The position numbers and the translations under genes were made by a program. A stretch of 41,183 bases of DNA from Pseudomonadota bacterium. GTDB taxonomy: Bacteria > Pseudomonadota > Alphaproteobacteria > Puniceispirillales > Marisalimonadaceae. The notes beneath the pieces are model-generated. The model was not told the DNA's origin. It did not search any database and was given only the letters and a program-made list of their open reading frames with translations. The stretch spans positions 1 through 41,183 of the forward strand of contig JAOESH010000016.1 in assembly GCA_028382005.1 (NCBI GenBank), in the 5' to 3' direction. Below, one piece after another: positions 9,457 to 18,237 of the stretch (positions are counted from its first letter, which is position 1; every line of letters starts with the position of its first letter).

Positions 9457-9936
9457 ATGGCTAAAATTCAAGTTTCTACAAATATAAATAATGAATCTGT
9501 TGAGTATTTATGTGAACCACATGATACAATGTTAAGCGTCTTAAGAAATCAATTAGATTTAACAGGATCTAAGGAAAGTTGTGGTTCAGGTGATTGTGGG
9601 TCATGTAGTGTAATTTTAGATGGAGAACTTGTGTGTTCATGCTTAATGCTTGCCGCAGAAGCTGAAGGTAGTAAATTAGAAACAATAGAAGGTATGTCTG
9701 AAGGTGGAAAACTTCATGCTTTACAACAAAAATTTTTAGAAAAAGCTGCTCTACAATGTGGAATATGTACTCCAGGATTTTTAATGGCCTCTAAAGCACT
9801 GCTTGATCACAATCCAACCCCCACAGAAACAGAGGTTAGATTTTGGTTAGCTGGAAATTTATGCAGATGTACAGGTTATGACAAAATTGTAAAAGCTGTT
9901 CTTGAGGTAGCCGATGACATGAAGGAGAGTGCATAA
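9457..9936 (+). CDS. Molybdenum hydroxylase 2Fe-2S subunit (CoxS-like)
   Basis: This is the small iron-sulfur subunit of the molybdenum hydroxylase. The 159-residue protein has the two 2Fe-2S sites expected: an N-terminal plant-type ferredoxin site (ESCGSGDCGSCSV with a fourth Cys in LVCSC) and a C-terminal helical site (QCGICTPGF and NLCRCTGY). ATG at 9457 has AAAGGA about ten bases upstream; an in-frame codon at 9424 inside the preceding gene is unlikely to be used. It begins four bases after the FAD subunit and its stop overlaps the start of the large subunit. Confidence 0.95.
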   Translation: MAKIQVSTNINNESVEYLCEPHDTMLSVLRNQLDLTGSKESCGSGDCGSCSVILDGELVCSCLMLAAEAEGSKLETIEGMSEGGKLHALQQKFLEKAALQCGICTPGFLMASKALLDHNPTPTETEVRFWLAGNLCRCTGYDKIVKAVLEVADDMKESA

Positions 9937-12173
9937 TGAATGAAATTAGCAACAAATGGATTGGTAAAAACACTGTAAGACCAGATGGAGCAGAAAAAGT
10001 TACTGGACGAGCTCAATATTCATCTGACACAACGATGCCAGGAATGATATGGGGACATGTGTTAAGAAGCCCTCATCCCCACGCTAAAATTATATCTATA
10101 AACACAAAGAAAGCTGAGGCCTTAGAAGGAGTTAAATCAGTTATTACTTCAAAGGATATAGTAGACTTTCCATTAGACAAACCCGTAATGCTTGGAATTC
10201 AAGATATGCGTTGGATGTGCAGGAACATCATGGCTAGAGATAAAGTTTTATTCCATGGTCATCCTTTGGCTGCTGTTGCAGCGACCACAGAAGCTATTGC
10301 TGAAAAAGCTTGTAATTTAATTGAAGTTGAATATGAAATTTTACCTTGGGCTATAGATATTGAAGATGCCATTAAAGATGACGCTCCTATTCTACATGAC
10401 CACATTCACTTTGACGGTAAACCGTCAAATATCGCAGGTACTTTAGAACATAAAAAAGGTGACATAGAAGAAGGTTTTGAAAAGGCTGATGTTATTATTG
10501 AAAGGGATTTCAAAACAGAAGCTGTTCATCAAGGTTATCTTGAAACACATTCATGTCTTGTTAGTGTTGCTGCCGACGGGAGAGCTACTATTTGGAGTTC
10601 AAGCCAAGGACAATTTATGGTCAGAGCCATGACATCATTTTTAACAGGTATACCACAAAGTAATATTAGAGCCATACCAGCTGAAATCGGAGGAGGTTTT
10701 GGTGGAAAGACAATAGTCTATCTAGAGCCACTAGCAACAGTAATGTCACAAAAAACTGGACGCCCAGTTAAGATTGTGATGAATAGAGAAGATACTATGA
10801 GAGCTTCAGGACCTACCTCAGGATCGAAAAGTAAAATTAAAATTGGAGCTACAAAAGATGGAAAAATCGTAGCTGCTCAAGGTATTTATTATTTACAAGC
10901 TGGAGCTTTCCCTGGTTCCCCAATTAGAGGTGCAGCAGGTTGTTCTTTAGCTCCATATGACATTCCAAATGCACATACTTTTGGATATGATGTTGTTTCA
11001 AATAGAAGTAAAGTGGCCGCTTATAGAGCTCCTGGAGCACCTATTGGTGCATATGGTGTAGAGTGCGTTTTAGATGAAATAGCTGAGTCATTAAAAATAT
11101 GTCCTCTTGAATTAAGAAAAATTAATGCTGCAAAAGAAGGTACAAAAGCTGTCCACGGACCTGTGTTTCCTAAAATGGGATACATAGAAACATTAGATGC
11201 TGCCATTAATCACCCACACTACAAGGCCCCATTGGGGAAACATCAAGGTAGAGGTGTGGCAAGTGGTTTTTGGTTTAACGCTGGTGGTGAGTCAAGTGCA
11301 CAACTTAATATAACTGAAGACGGTAATGTAGTGGTTACTACAGGTCATCCAGATGTTGGAGGTTCAAGAGCTTCAATTGCTAATATTACCGCTGAACTTC
11401 TTGGCATTAATCATGATAGAGTTTCAGTTCTTATTGGAGACACAGCTACTATAGGATATAGTAATCTAACTGGGGGAAGTAGAGTTTTATTTGCTTCTGC
11501 ATTGGTAGTGACTGAATCAGCTCAGATAGTAATAAATCAATTAAAGCAAAGGGCTGCTAAAATTTGGGGTATTGACGAAGATGCTATTGACTGGGAAAAT
11601 GGAGAAGCTAGACCTGCTGGAGATAATGCTGGTAAATTTGCTCCTCTAACTTTAGCCGAGATAGCAGATAAAGCAACTGCAACAGGTGGGCCCATAGGAG
11701 CTGGTTATCAGGTTAACACTGAAGGTGCTGAGGGTGGCTTTGCCACACATATTTGTGATGTAGAAGTAGACATGGATCTAGGTATAGTCAGAGTTAAAAG
11801 ATATACTTCAATACAAGATGTAGGAAAAGCCATTCATCCAGACTATGTTGAAGGTCAGCTTCAAGGTGGGTGTGCTCAAGGAATTGGTTGGGCTTTGAGT
11901 GAAGAGTATATCTATAACAAAGATGGTCATTTAGATAATACTGGATTTCTAGATTATAGGATGCCTGTATGTTCTGACTTACCAATGCTAGATACTGTTA
12001 TTATTGAAGTACCTAACCCAAAACATCCCCAAGGTGTCCGTGGTGTTGGCGAGGTTCCGTTAGTACCTCCACTAGCTGCAATATCTAATGCTGTTTATCA
12101 AGCTATCGGTAAAAGATCATATAGCCTACCTATGTCTCCACCAAAAGTTTTGAAAATAATAGAAGGTAGTTAA
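9936..12173 (+). CDS. Molybdenum hydroxylase large subunit, Mo-pterin binding (CoxL/XDH family)
   Basis: This is the catalytic, molybdopterin-binding subunit. Its 745 residues carry the family order: an N-terminal a/b hammerhead domain, GGGFGGK for cofactor contact, then GVGEVPLVPP with the presumed catalytic Glu at about 706. The substrate loop reads AYRAPGAP at residues 362-369. Form I CO dehydrogenases have AYRCSFR and the form II clade AYRGAGR, so I do not call this CO dehydrogenase. The substrate is probably an aromatic or N-heterocyclic compound or an aldehyde; this is inference. moaC and moeA, needed for its cofactor, lie at 32005-33733. Confidence 0.93.
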   Translation: MNEISNKWIGKNTVRPDGAEKVTGRAQYSSDTTMPGMIWGHVLRSPHPHAKIISINTKKAEALEGVKSVITSKDIVDFPLDKPVMLGIQDMRWMCRNIMARDKVLFHGHPLAAVAATTEAIAEKACNLIEVEYEILPWAIDIEDAIKDDAPILHDHIHFDGKPSNIAGTLEHKKGDIEEGFEKADVIIERDFKTEAVHQGYLETHSCLVSVAADGRATIWSSSQGQFMVRAMTSFLTGIPQSNIRAIPAEIGGGFGGKTIVYLEPLATVMSQKTGRPVKIVMNREDTMRASGPTSGSKSKIKIGATKDGKIVAAQGIYYLQAGAFPGSPIRGAAGCSLAPYDIPNAHTFGYDVVSNRSKVAAYRAPGAPIGAYGVECVLDEIAESLKICPLELRKINAAKEGTKAVHGPVFPKMGYIETLDAAINHPHYKAPLGKHQGRGVASGFWFNAGGESSAQLNITEDGNVVVTTGHPDVGGSRASIANITAELLGINHDRVSVLIGDTATIGYSNLTGGSRVLFASALVVTESAQIVINQLKQRAAKIWGIDEDAIDWENGEARPAGDNAGKFAPLTLAEIADKATATGGPIGAGYQVNTEGAEGGFATHICDVEVDMDLGIVRVKRYTSIQDVGKAIHPDYVEGQLQGGCAQGIGWALSEEYIYNKDGHLDNTGFLDYRMPVCSDLPMLDTVIIEVPNPKHPQGVRGVGEVPLVPPLAAISNAVYQAIGKRSYSLPMSPPKVLKIIEGS

Positions 12174-12203
12174 CAATGAATATTAATTTTATTATCTAAT
12201 TAA

Positions 12204-13151
12204 ATGTTAAAAGATAATAAAATTATAATTTTAGCTTATATATCAGCTTTTCTTGGCGTTTGTGGACATGCGAGCTCTGAGTTTTTTGTAAAACTATCAG
12301 GCATTTCTGGTGTTGAAGTTTCTGTATGGCGATTTGGATTAGGTGGATTTGCGCTTTTATTGTTATGCCTTTCTATACCTAGTTCAAGAAACTTAATACA
12401 ACCTCTTAAGAAAAACCCCTTACCCATTGTTTTACTGTCAGTTTTTGGGATGGCTTTTGGGCAGTTCTTGTTTCATTGGGCATTAGACTTTGCAACTGTT
12501 GTCCAAGTTGCAACAATGGTTACAATAATGCCTATTGGCGTAGTTTTTGTAGCTAGAATTGTTGAAAAAACAAAGATAACTCCTCCAAAAATTATTAGTG
12601 GTGTAGGAGCTTTTTTGGGATGTGTATTTTTATTAACAGATGGATATATAGAACAAATAAGTGGAAATGAAAATAATTTGATTGGAATATATCTATCGAT
12701 TGGCTGTGCATTAATTGGGTCAATCTATCTAGTTTTAGTTAAACCTTATGTTAATTTGTATGGTCCCATTAGAATGACAACATACACATTTGTTCTTGGT
12801 TTTATTACCCTATATCCATCAATTGGTTTAATATGGGGTATCTGGGTTAACCCATTTGATTTGTTTGCAAGGTCAAGCACGGAATACTTATCTATTATAA
12901 CTCTTGGTGTCTGGAATACTTGTATAGCTTTTATATTATGGTTGTGGGGGCTATCTAAAATACCAGATGTGGCGAGAGGTAATTATTTATTTTTCTTGAA
13001 GCCAGTTATTGCATTATGTTTAGCTTATTTTATATTGGAGGATAACATAACTATTAATCAACTAATTGCGATCGCCGTAATTACTGGATTTGTTATTATA
13101 GAAGTATTTTACACTCCAATTTCTAAAATATTAAAAATTAATGCCAAATGA
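12204..13151 (+). CDS. DMT superfamily exporter (EamA family)
   Basis: This is a 315-residue membrane protein with about ten helices in two EamA repeats. SSEFFVKLSGISGVEVSVWR in repeat one, and the Trp-rich WNTCIAFILWLWGLSKIPDV followed by GNYLFFLKPVIALCLAYFIL (residues near 240-280) in repeat two, match the EamA pattern. It begins 30 bp after the molybdenum hydroxylase large subunit on the same strand and overlaps the next DMT gene by 11 bp, so all five genes could be cotranscribed. A link to the hydroxylase substrate or product is possible but only inferred from position. No clear Shine-Dalgarno was seen. Confidence 0.88.
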   Translation: MLKDNKIIILAYISAFLGVCGHASSEFFVKLSGISGVEVSVWRFGLGGFALLLLCLSIPSSRNLIQPLKKNPLPIVLLSVFGMAFGQFLFHWALDFATVVQVATMVTIMPIGVVFVARIVEKTKITPPKIISGVGAFLGCVFLLTDGYIEQISGNENNLIGIYLSIGCALIGSIYLVLVKPYVNLYGPIRMTTYTFVLGFITLYPSIGLIWGIWVNPFDLFARSSTEYLSIITLGVWNTCIAFILWLWGLSKIPDVARGNYLFFLKPVIALCLAYFILEDNITINQLIAIAVITGFVIIEVFYTPISKILKINAK

Positions 13152-14034
13152 AATAAAAAATACACTTACAGCTGTTTCGTTTATGATATTAGCCTCCTTA
13201 CTGATTGCTGGAACTACTATATTAGCAAAAATATTAGGCACTGATAAATTAGGCCCTCCTCTTAATGCATTACAAATTAGCAATGCTAGATTTTTTTTTG
13301 CATTTATATTAATTTTTATATTTTTTGTGATTACTAAATCTAAAATAATTAGACCAAGTTATAAGGTTCATTTAGGAAGATCAGTTTGCGGATGGGTTGG
13401 AATAAGTATTTTATTCGGGGCTTCTAGTGTTATCCCTGTAACAGACGCTACAGCAATAATTTTTACAAATCCTATTTTTACAATGTTACTTGCTATACCA
13501 TTATTAGGAGAAAAAATTAAACCTCTAAAATGGATAGCAGTTATAATTACATTTGTAGGGGCACTAATTCTTATAAGACCAGAAAGTAACTTCACAAACA
13601 TTCAATTAATAATAATTGTATTAATTTTAGGCGCATTTGCTTTAGGTCTTGAATCAGTTTTTATTAAAATGCTTACCCTTAAAGAAAATCCTAAACAAAT
13701 TTTATTAATAAATAATAGTATTGGCCTTTTAATTTCATCTATACCTGTTTATTTCATTTGGATAACACCAACAAAGTTTCAAATTTTAGCTATGCTTGGC
13801 ATTGGAGCATTAATGTTATGCGCTCAAGCATGTTTCATACAAGCTCTTAGGAGAAGCAAAGCTCACTTTGCCGTTCCGTATTTTTACTCTACCTTAATAT
13901 TTGTAGCTATATATGATTTTTTTATATTCAAAATAATACCAGATAATATTAGTTTTATTGGGGCAAGCCTCATAATCATAGGAGGTATTTCAATTTACTT
14001 AAGTGAAATAATAAAAAAACCAAATACAATGTAA
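13141..14034 (+). CDS. DMT superfamily exporter (EamA family)
   Basis: This is a 297-residue membrane protein with two EamA repeats. SNARFFFAFILIFIFF, VTDATAIIFTNPIFTMLLA and LLGEKIKPLKW are typical of the RhaT/EamA branch related to S-adenosylmethionine- or cofactor-type exporters. The substrate is not predictable. Its ATG lies inside the end of the preceding DMT gene (11 bp overlap), so the pair is translationally coupled. The two tandem genes are clearly different in sequence, not a recent duplication, and might form a heteromeric pair. Confidence 0.88.
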   Translation: MPNEIKNTLTAVSFMILASLLIAGTTILAKILGTDKLGPPLNALQISNARFFFAFILIFIFFVITKSKIIRPSYKVHLGRSVCGWVGISILFGASSVIPVTDATAIIFTNPIFTMLLAIPLLGEKIKPLKWIAVIITFVGALILIRPESNFTNIQLIIIVLILGAFALGLESVFIKMLTLKENPKQILLINNSIGLLISSIPVYFIWITPTKFQILAMLGIGALMLCAQACFIQALRRSKAHFAVPYFYSTLIFVAIYDFFIFKIIPDNISFIGASLIIIGGISIYLSEIIKKPNTM

Positions 14035-14103
14035 TGCTATAAATATTCATTTTTTTGATGTAAAAGAAAAAGTCTCAATAATAAATTAGGAATTAATAAA
14101 TTG

Positions 14104-15480
14104 ATGAATATTGGACTTATTGGACTTGGGTCAATGGGGTATAATTTAGCTAAAAATCTTACATCAAAAGATTTTAAAGTTTATGCCTATGAAAAAAATT
14201 TAGATATAATTGAGAAAATAGAACAAGATAAAATTACAAATTTATTTTTAGTTAAGTCTTTAAAACAACTAATAAATAATACACATAGTCCAAGAATAAT
14301 CATGCTAAGTCTGCCGGCTGATAAAATTGATGAATGTATAGACAACATAATTGAGTTTATGAACCCTGGAGATACTATTGCAGATTTAGGAAATTCGTTA
14401 TATTTGAAGTCAATTGAGAGGTATAATCGTTTACTTAATAAAAATATTAGTTTTCTAGGAATTGGCGTTTCTGGAGGGCCTAGGGGGGCAAGGAATGGGC
14501 CTGCTATTATGGCAGGAGGATCTGAAACTGCTTGGAGTAAAACTAAGCATATTTTTAATTCAATATCAGCAAAAAATGGTGAACAAAATGCTTGTTGCTA
14601 TTTTGGATCTCCAGGATCCGGTCATTTTATTAAATTAATACATAATGGCATTGAGTATGCTTTAATGGAAGTCCTTGCTGAAATAAGTATTATTCTCAAT
14701 AAAGCCTATAAATTAAATAATCACGAACAAGTAAAAAAATTTAAAGACGTTTTAAATACCACAAGCTCATCTTATCTTTTAGAAATTACTACCAAAGTAT
14801 TAAATGCAAAAAATGAAAATAATATATACTTCATTGACGATATAGACAATCGTATTGAACAAAATGGAACGGGCGTTTGGACTATCAAAGCAGCTTTAGA
14901 ACTTGGAGTAAGTATACCTTCCATTTACTCAGCAGTATCTACAAGGTCTAATTCACAATATTTTAACTATGATACAGGAGTAAATTTATCATATGATGAT
15001 TTAAAAATTAATTCGGAGGTTAATAATATAAATTTAGAAGAAATTATTTTCTTTAATTTTGCTTGTTCACTATTTCAAGGATTAAACCTTATCAAAGAGT
15101 CTAATAGATATGATTTTTTTGATTTTAATTTGCAAGATGTATTTAGAGCTTGGAGTGCTGGCTGTATTTTACAAGGAGAATACTTAAGATTTATTTCAAA
15201 TGAATTTAATATTAATAGAGATTTAAATTATAATTTTTTATACGAATTGATTAATAAAAAGTGCCCTAATATAAATAATATTCGAGATTTTTGTTCTCTA
15301 GCAATTAAACATGGTATTCCCTCACCTGTCTTATCTGCTAATTTAGCATATTACGATTTAGTATTTTCAAATCACAAAATTGGAGAGACAATTCAGTTAC
15401 AAAGAAGTTATTTTGGACTTCACCCTTTAAAACAAAAGAATAACAAAGACACTGTTAAACCATTTTGGACAGAATTATGA
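14104..15480 (+). CDS. gnd: 6-phosphogluconate dehydrogenase, decarboxylating
   Basis: This enzyme oxidises and decarboxylates 6-phosphogluconate to ribulose 5-phosphate with NAD(P)+ in the pentose phosphate pathway. At about 458 residues it is the long bacterial/eukaryotic type. The Rossmann motif GLIGLGSMGYNLAKNL is near the N-terminus, GVSGGPRGARNGPAIMAGG follows at about 125, and HFIKLIHNGIEYALME (about 178-193) holds the catalytic Lys and substrate-binding His-Asn. The C-terminal helix region ends in LQRSYFGLH. A TTG at 14101 just before the ATG is an alternative start with slightly better spacing to AGGA. The stop overlaps the gluconokinase start (ATGA). Confidence 0.94.
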   Translation: MNIGLIGLGSMGYNLAKNLTSKDFKVYAYEKNLDIIEKIEQDKITNLFLVKSLKQLINNTHSPRIIMLSLPADKIDECIDNIIEFMNPGDTIADLGNSLYLKSIERYNRLLNKNISFLGIGVSGGPRGARNGPAIMAGGSETAWSKTKHIFNSISAKNGEQNACCYFGSPGSGHFIKLIHNGIEYALMEVLAEISIILNKAYKLNNHEQVKKFKDVLNTTSSSYLLEITTKVLNAKNENNIYFIDDIDNRIEQNGTGVWTIKAALELGVSIPSIYSAVSTRSNSQYFNYDTGVNLSYDDLKINSEVNNINLEEIIFFNFACSLFQGLNLIKESNRYDFFDFNLQDVFRAWSAGCILQGEYLRFISNEFNINRDLNYNFLYELINKKCPNINNIRDFCSLAIKHGIPSPVLSANLAYYDLVFSNHKIGETIQLQRSYFGLHPLKQKNNKDTVKPFWTEL

Positions 15481-15980
15481 ACGGCAAATATTCAACTTTC
15501 CTGATAATGGGTGTTGCCGGTTCAGGAAAAACATCAGTAGCGGAAAAGTTGTCCAAGAAAATAAATGCCCATTTTATTGAAGCTGACAATTTTCATAGTA
15601 AAGAAAATATTACCAAAATGAGTGCTGGGAACCCCTTAAATGATGAAGATAGACGTGGTTGGTTAATAAAGATTAAAGATGAAATTATTAAAAGAAAAGA
15701 TTTTCAGAATCTTGTTGTAGCCTGTTCAGCTTTAAAAGAGAAATACAGATTAATGCTAGATATTAATAACTATCACCTCATTTATTTAAAAATTGATAAA
15801 AAAACAGCTAAATTCAGAATGAATAATAGACAAGGTCATTTTATGCCTGACAGCTTGATCGATAGTCAATTTTCAATTTTAGAAGAACCCAAAAATTGCA
15901 TTATTTTTGAACAAAATTTAAATCAAAATCAAATAGTAGATCAAATAATACAAAAACAGGAACTTATTAAATATAATTAG
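15477..15980 (+). CDS. gntK: Gluconokinase
   Basis: Gluconokinase phosphorylates gluconate to 6-phosphogluconate, the substrate of the enzyme encoded just upstream. The 167-residue product has a Walker A loop GVAGSGKTSVA at about residues 12-22, the EADNFHSKENITKMSAGNPL substrate region and the CSALKEKYR motif typical of the family; QGHFMPDSLIDSQFSILEEP follows. The ATG shares bases with the gnd stop, showing translational coupling. No gluconate permease is seen in the window. Confidence 0.94.
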   Translation: MNGKYSTFLIMGVAGSGKTSVAEKLSKKINAHFIEADNFHSKENITKMSAGNPLNDEDRRGWLIKIKDEIIKRKDFQNLVVACSALKEKYRLMLDINNYHLIYLKIDKKTAKFRMNNRQGHFMPDSLIDSQFSILEEPKNCIIFEQNLNQNQIVDQIIQKQELIKYN

Positions 15981-15981
15981 A

Positions 15982-17265
15982 ATGAATAAAAACTATATAA
16001 ATTACAGTGATTTACCTGAAATAATTGAATTCAAAAATGAATTTAAAGATATTTTTCATAAAATGGAGTATTCGAGAGAAAACATGTTTATTACTGGGAA
16101 AGCTGGCTCAGGTAAAACAACTCTTTTAGAATATTTTCGCATTAATTCTTCAAAAAATTTTGTAATTTTAGCTTCAACAGGTATTTCTGCAATCAAAGCT
16201 AAAGGTAAAACCATTCACTCTTTTTTTTTATTTCCACCTAGAATACTGATTAATGAAAAAATACAAAAACTAAGAGGAAAAGTAATTAATAATGTTGAAA
16301 CAATCCTGATAGACGAATGTTCAATGATTAGATCGGATGTCCTTGATGGTATAGACCAGTCCTTAAAGTTTAATAGAAATAATGAAACACCTTTTGGTGG
16401 CGTTCAAATCATTCTTTTGGGAGACATACATCAATTACCCCCTGTCGTAAGAGAAAATGAACAAGAAATTTTTGATAACTTCTATCCTTTTGGTCATTAC
16501 TTTTTTCATGCCAATTGTTTTCAAGAGAGCAATATTAAAAAATACGAGTTAAAAAAAGTTTACAGACAAAAAGATTTAATTTTTTTGGACATTCTAAATA
16601 ATATAAGAATAGGTAATATAAACGAACAAGACCTTTTAATACTTAACGACAGAGTAATTAATAATGATTTAAAATTTCCCTTAGAGACAATTATATTATC
16701 TCCAACTAATAGAAAGGTTGATGGGATCAATAGACATAACCTTGAAGACATTGATAAAGAAACGTTTTCTTACTTATCAACTGAAACAGGCGATTTCAAA
16801 GAAAAACCGGCTGACGAAACACTTCTATTAAAAGTTGGAGCCCAAGTTATGCTAATTAAGAATGATACAAAGTCACCTAAAAGATGGGTAAATGGCTCTA
16901 TTGGCGTTGTAACTGAACTAAGTAAAGATAGCATTCAATTAAGAATTAAAAATAAAACACATAAAATAATTCAAGATACTTGGGAAAAATTTAATTATAG
17001 GATCCAAGAGAACCAGGTAGTTCATGAAATAACTGCTACGTTTACTCAATACCCTATTAAGCTTGCATGGGCAGTCACCATACATAAAAGTCAAGGACAA
17101 ACATTTGAAAACGTAATTCTTGATTTAGATACAGGTTCATTTGCTCATGGCCAAACTTATGTGGCGCTCAGCAGAGTAGTTTCATTAGAAGGTTTGTTTT
17201 TAACAAGGAAAATAAAAATGTCTGACATAATTTTTAACCAAGATTTACAAGAATATTTAACTTAA
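15982..17265 (+). CDS. PIF1-like superfamily 1B DNA helicase / AAA ATPase
   Basis: This 427-residue protein carries superfamily 1 helicase motifs in order. Walker A is GKAGSGKTTLL (about 32-42), motif Ia is LASTGISAIKAKGKTIHSFF, Walker B is LIDECSMIRSDVLDGID, and motif III is LLGDIHQLPPV. VYRQKD is motif IV-like, and motif V/VI is LAWAVTIHKSQGQTF plus YVALSRV. This is the PIF1/RecD2-like arrangement, predicting a 5' to 3' DNA helicase. It starts one base after the gluconokinase stop, an unrelated function. It is shorter than many PIF1 proteins and shows no extra C-terminal domain. It overlaps the convergent DMT gene by four bases. Confidence 0.85.
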   Translation: MNKNYINYSDLPEIIEFKNEFKDIFHKMEYSRENMFITGKAGSGKTTLLEYFRINSSKNFVILASTGISAIKAKGKTIHSFFLFPPRILINEKIQKLRGKVINNVETILIDECSMIRSDVLDGIDQSLKFNRNNETPFGGVQIILLGDIHQLPPVVRENEQEIFDNFYPFGHYFFHANCFQESNIKKYELKKVYRQKDLIFLDILNNIRIGNINEQDLLILNDRVINNDLKFPLETIILSPTNRKVDGINRHNLEDIDKETFSYLSTETGDFKEKPADETLLLKVGAQVMLIKNDTKSPKRWVNGSIGVVTELSKDSIQLRIKNKTHKIIQDTWEKFNYRIQENQVVHEITATFTQYPIKLAWAVTIHKSQGQTFENVILDLDTGSFAHGQTYVALSRVVSLEGLFLTRKIKMSDIIFNQDLQEYLT

Positions 17266-18212
17266 TTATTGTTAATTTTATAACGTTCTCTCCAAGCAAT
17301 TAATATTCCTGATACAGCAATAAAACTTATACCAATTATATTTAAATATGTAGGCCAAACATCAAACAACAATTTTCCCCAAATAGCCGCAAATATTAAG
17401 TATGAATAGTCAATTGGAGCCAACCAACTGCTTTCTGCAGTTTGATAAGCTTTTGCTAACAAAATGTTGCCTGTAACATTTAATAAAGAACAAGAGACAG
17501 AAAAAAATAAGACAATTAAAGTTAAATTTGGCCAGCCAACAAAAACAAATGGTGCTTGCTCTCTTAAAAAATCATTAATTAAAATAAATTCAAATAATAT
17601 TATACCTAAGCATGCGGATATAAAAAACACAACTCCCACAGCTAACGTAAGTGAGACAACAGTTTCTTTTCTACAATATTTTCTGATTAATACAATATTA
17701 GTAGCAAAAAAAAAGCCAGCCATGATCGGTAGTAATTGTAAAACTGTAAATTGTTCAGACCACGGCTCTAGTATTAACAAAGCTCCTAAACAACCTATAA
17801 TTAAAGCTGAAAACCTCCAAAATTTAATAGTTTCTTTTAAAACTAGGACAGCTAAAATTGATACAAATATTGGATAAGTGTAAAGCCCTGCTGCCATTTG
17901 AGCTAAACTTAAACTTGGTGAGGCAGCAAAGAAACAAAACATACAAGATGTCATCATAAAAGCCCTGAAATAAACAGGTTTCCAATTTAGAGGAAATAAA
18001 GATTGTAACCCAATTGTGAATCTTGCAATTAAGCATAGTAAAATAATATTTCCAATTGATCTAATAAGCTGAAATTGCCAAAAACTTGTACCTGGTGCCA
18101 TATATTTGATAAGACCATCTTGAAGAGATAATATTAAAACTCCAAAAATAATCATACAAAGCGCTGCAATTGGGTTGTCATCTATTTGAGAATTTAAAAA
18201 ATCAAATTTCAA
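17262..18212 (-). CDS. DMT superfamily exporter (EamA family)
   Basis: This 316-residue membrane protein has about ten helices and two EamA repeats. SLQDGLIKYMAPGTSFWQFQ and the adjacent IRSIG-containing helix mark repeat one, and AESSWLAPIDYSYLIFAAIW marks repeat two. It resembles the RarD/YdcZ-like DMT proteins common in marine alphaproteobacteria. The start is TTG at 18212; the first internal ATG, at residue 20, would remove part of helix one. No strong Shine-Dalgarno was seen. It lies 25 bp after the acyl-CoA synthetase on the same strand in terms of gene order (the synthetase stop is at 18238) and converges on the helicase gene. Confidence 0.87.
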   Translation of the reverse strand: MKFDFLNSQIDDNPIAALCMIIFGVLILSLQDGLIKYMAPGTSFWQFQLIRSIGNIILLCLIARFTIGLQSLFPLNWKPVYFRAFMMTSCMFCFFAASPSLSLAQMAAGLYTYPIFVSILAVLVLKETIKFWRFSALIIGCLGALLILEPWSEQFTVLQLLPIMAGFFFATNIVLIRKYCRKETVVSLTLAVGVVFFISACLGIILFEFILINDFLREQAPFVFVGWPNLTLIVLFFSVSCSLLNVTGNILLAKAYQTAESSWLAPIDYSYLIFAAIWGKLLFDVWPTYLNIIGISFIAVSGILIAWRERYKINNN

Positions 18213-18237
18213 TGTGTTTAAACCATTTCACAGACTA

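Noticed and set aside
9936-12173. Calling the molybdenum hydroxylase a CO dehydrogenase (coxMSL)
   Set aside because: The large subunit lacks the AYRCSFR loop with the Cys that binds Cu in form I enzymes, and also the form II AYRGAGR loop; no cox accessory genes are nearby.
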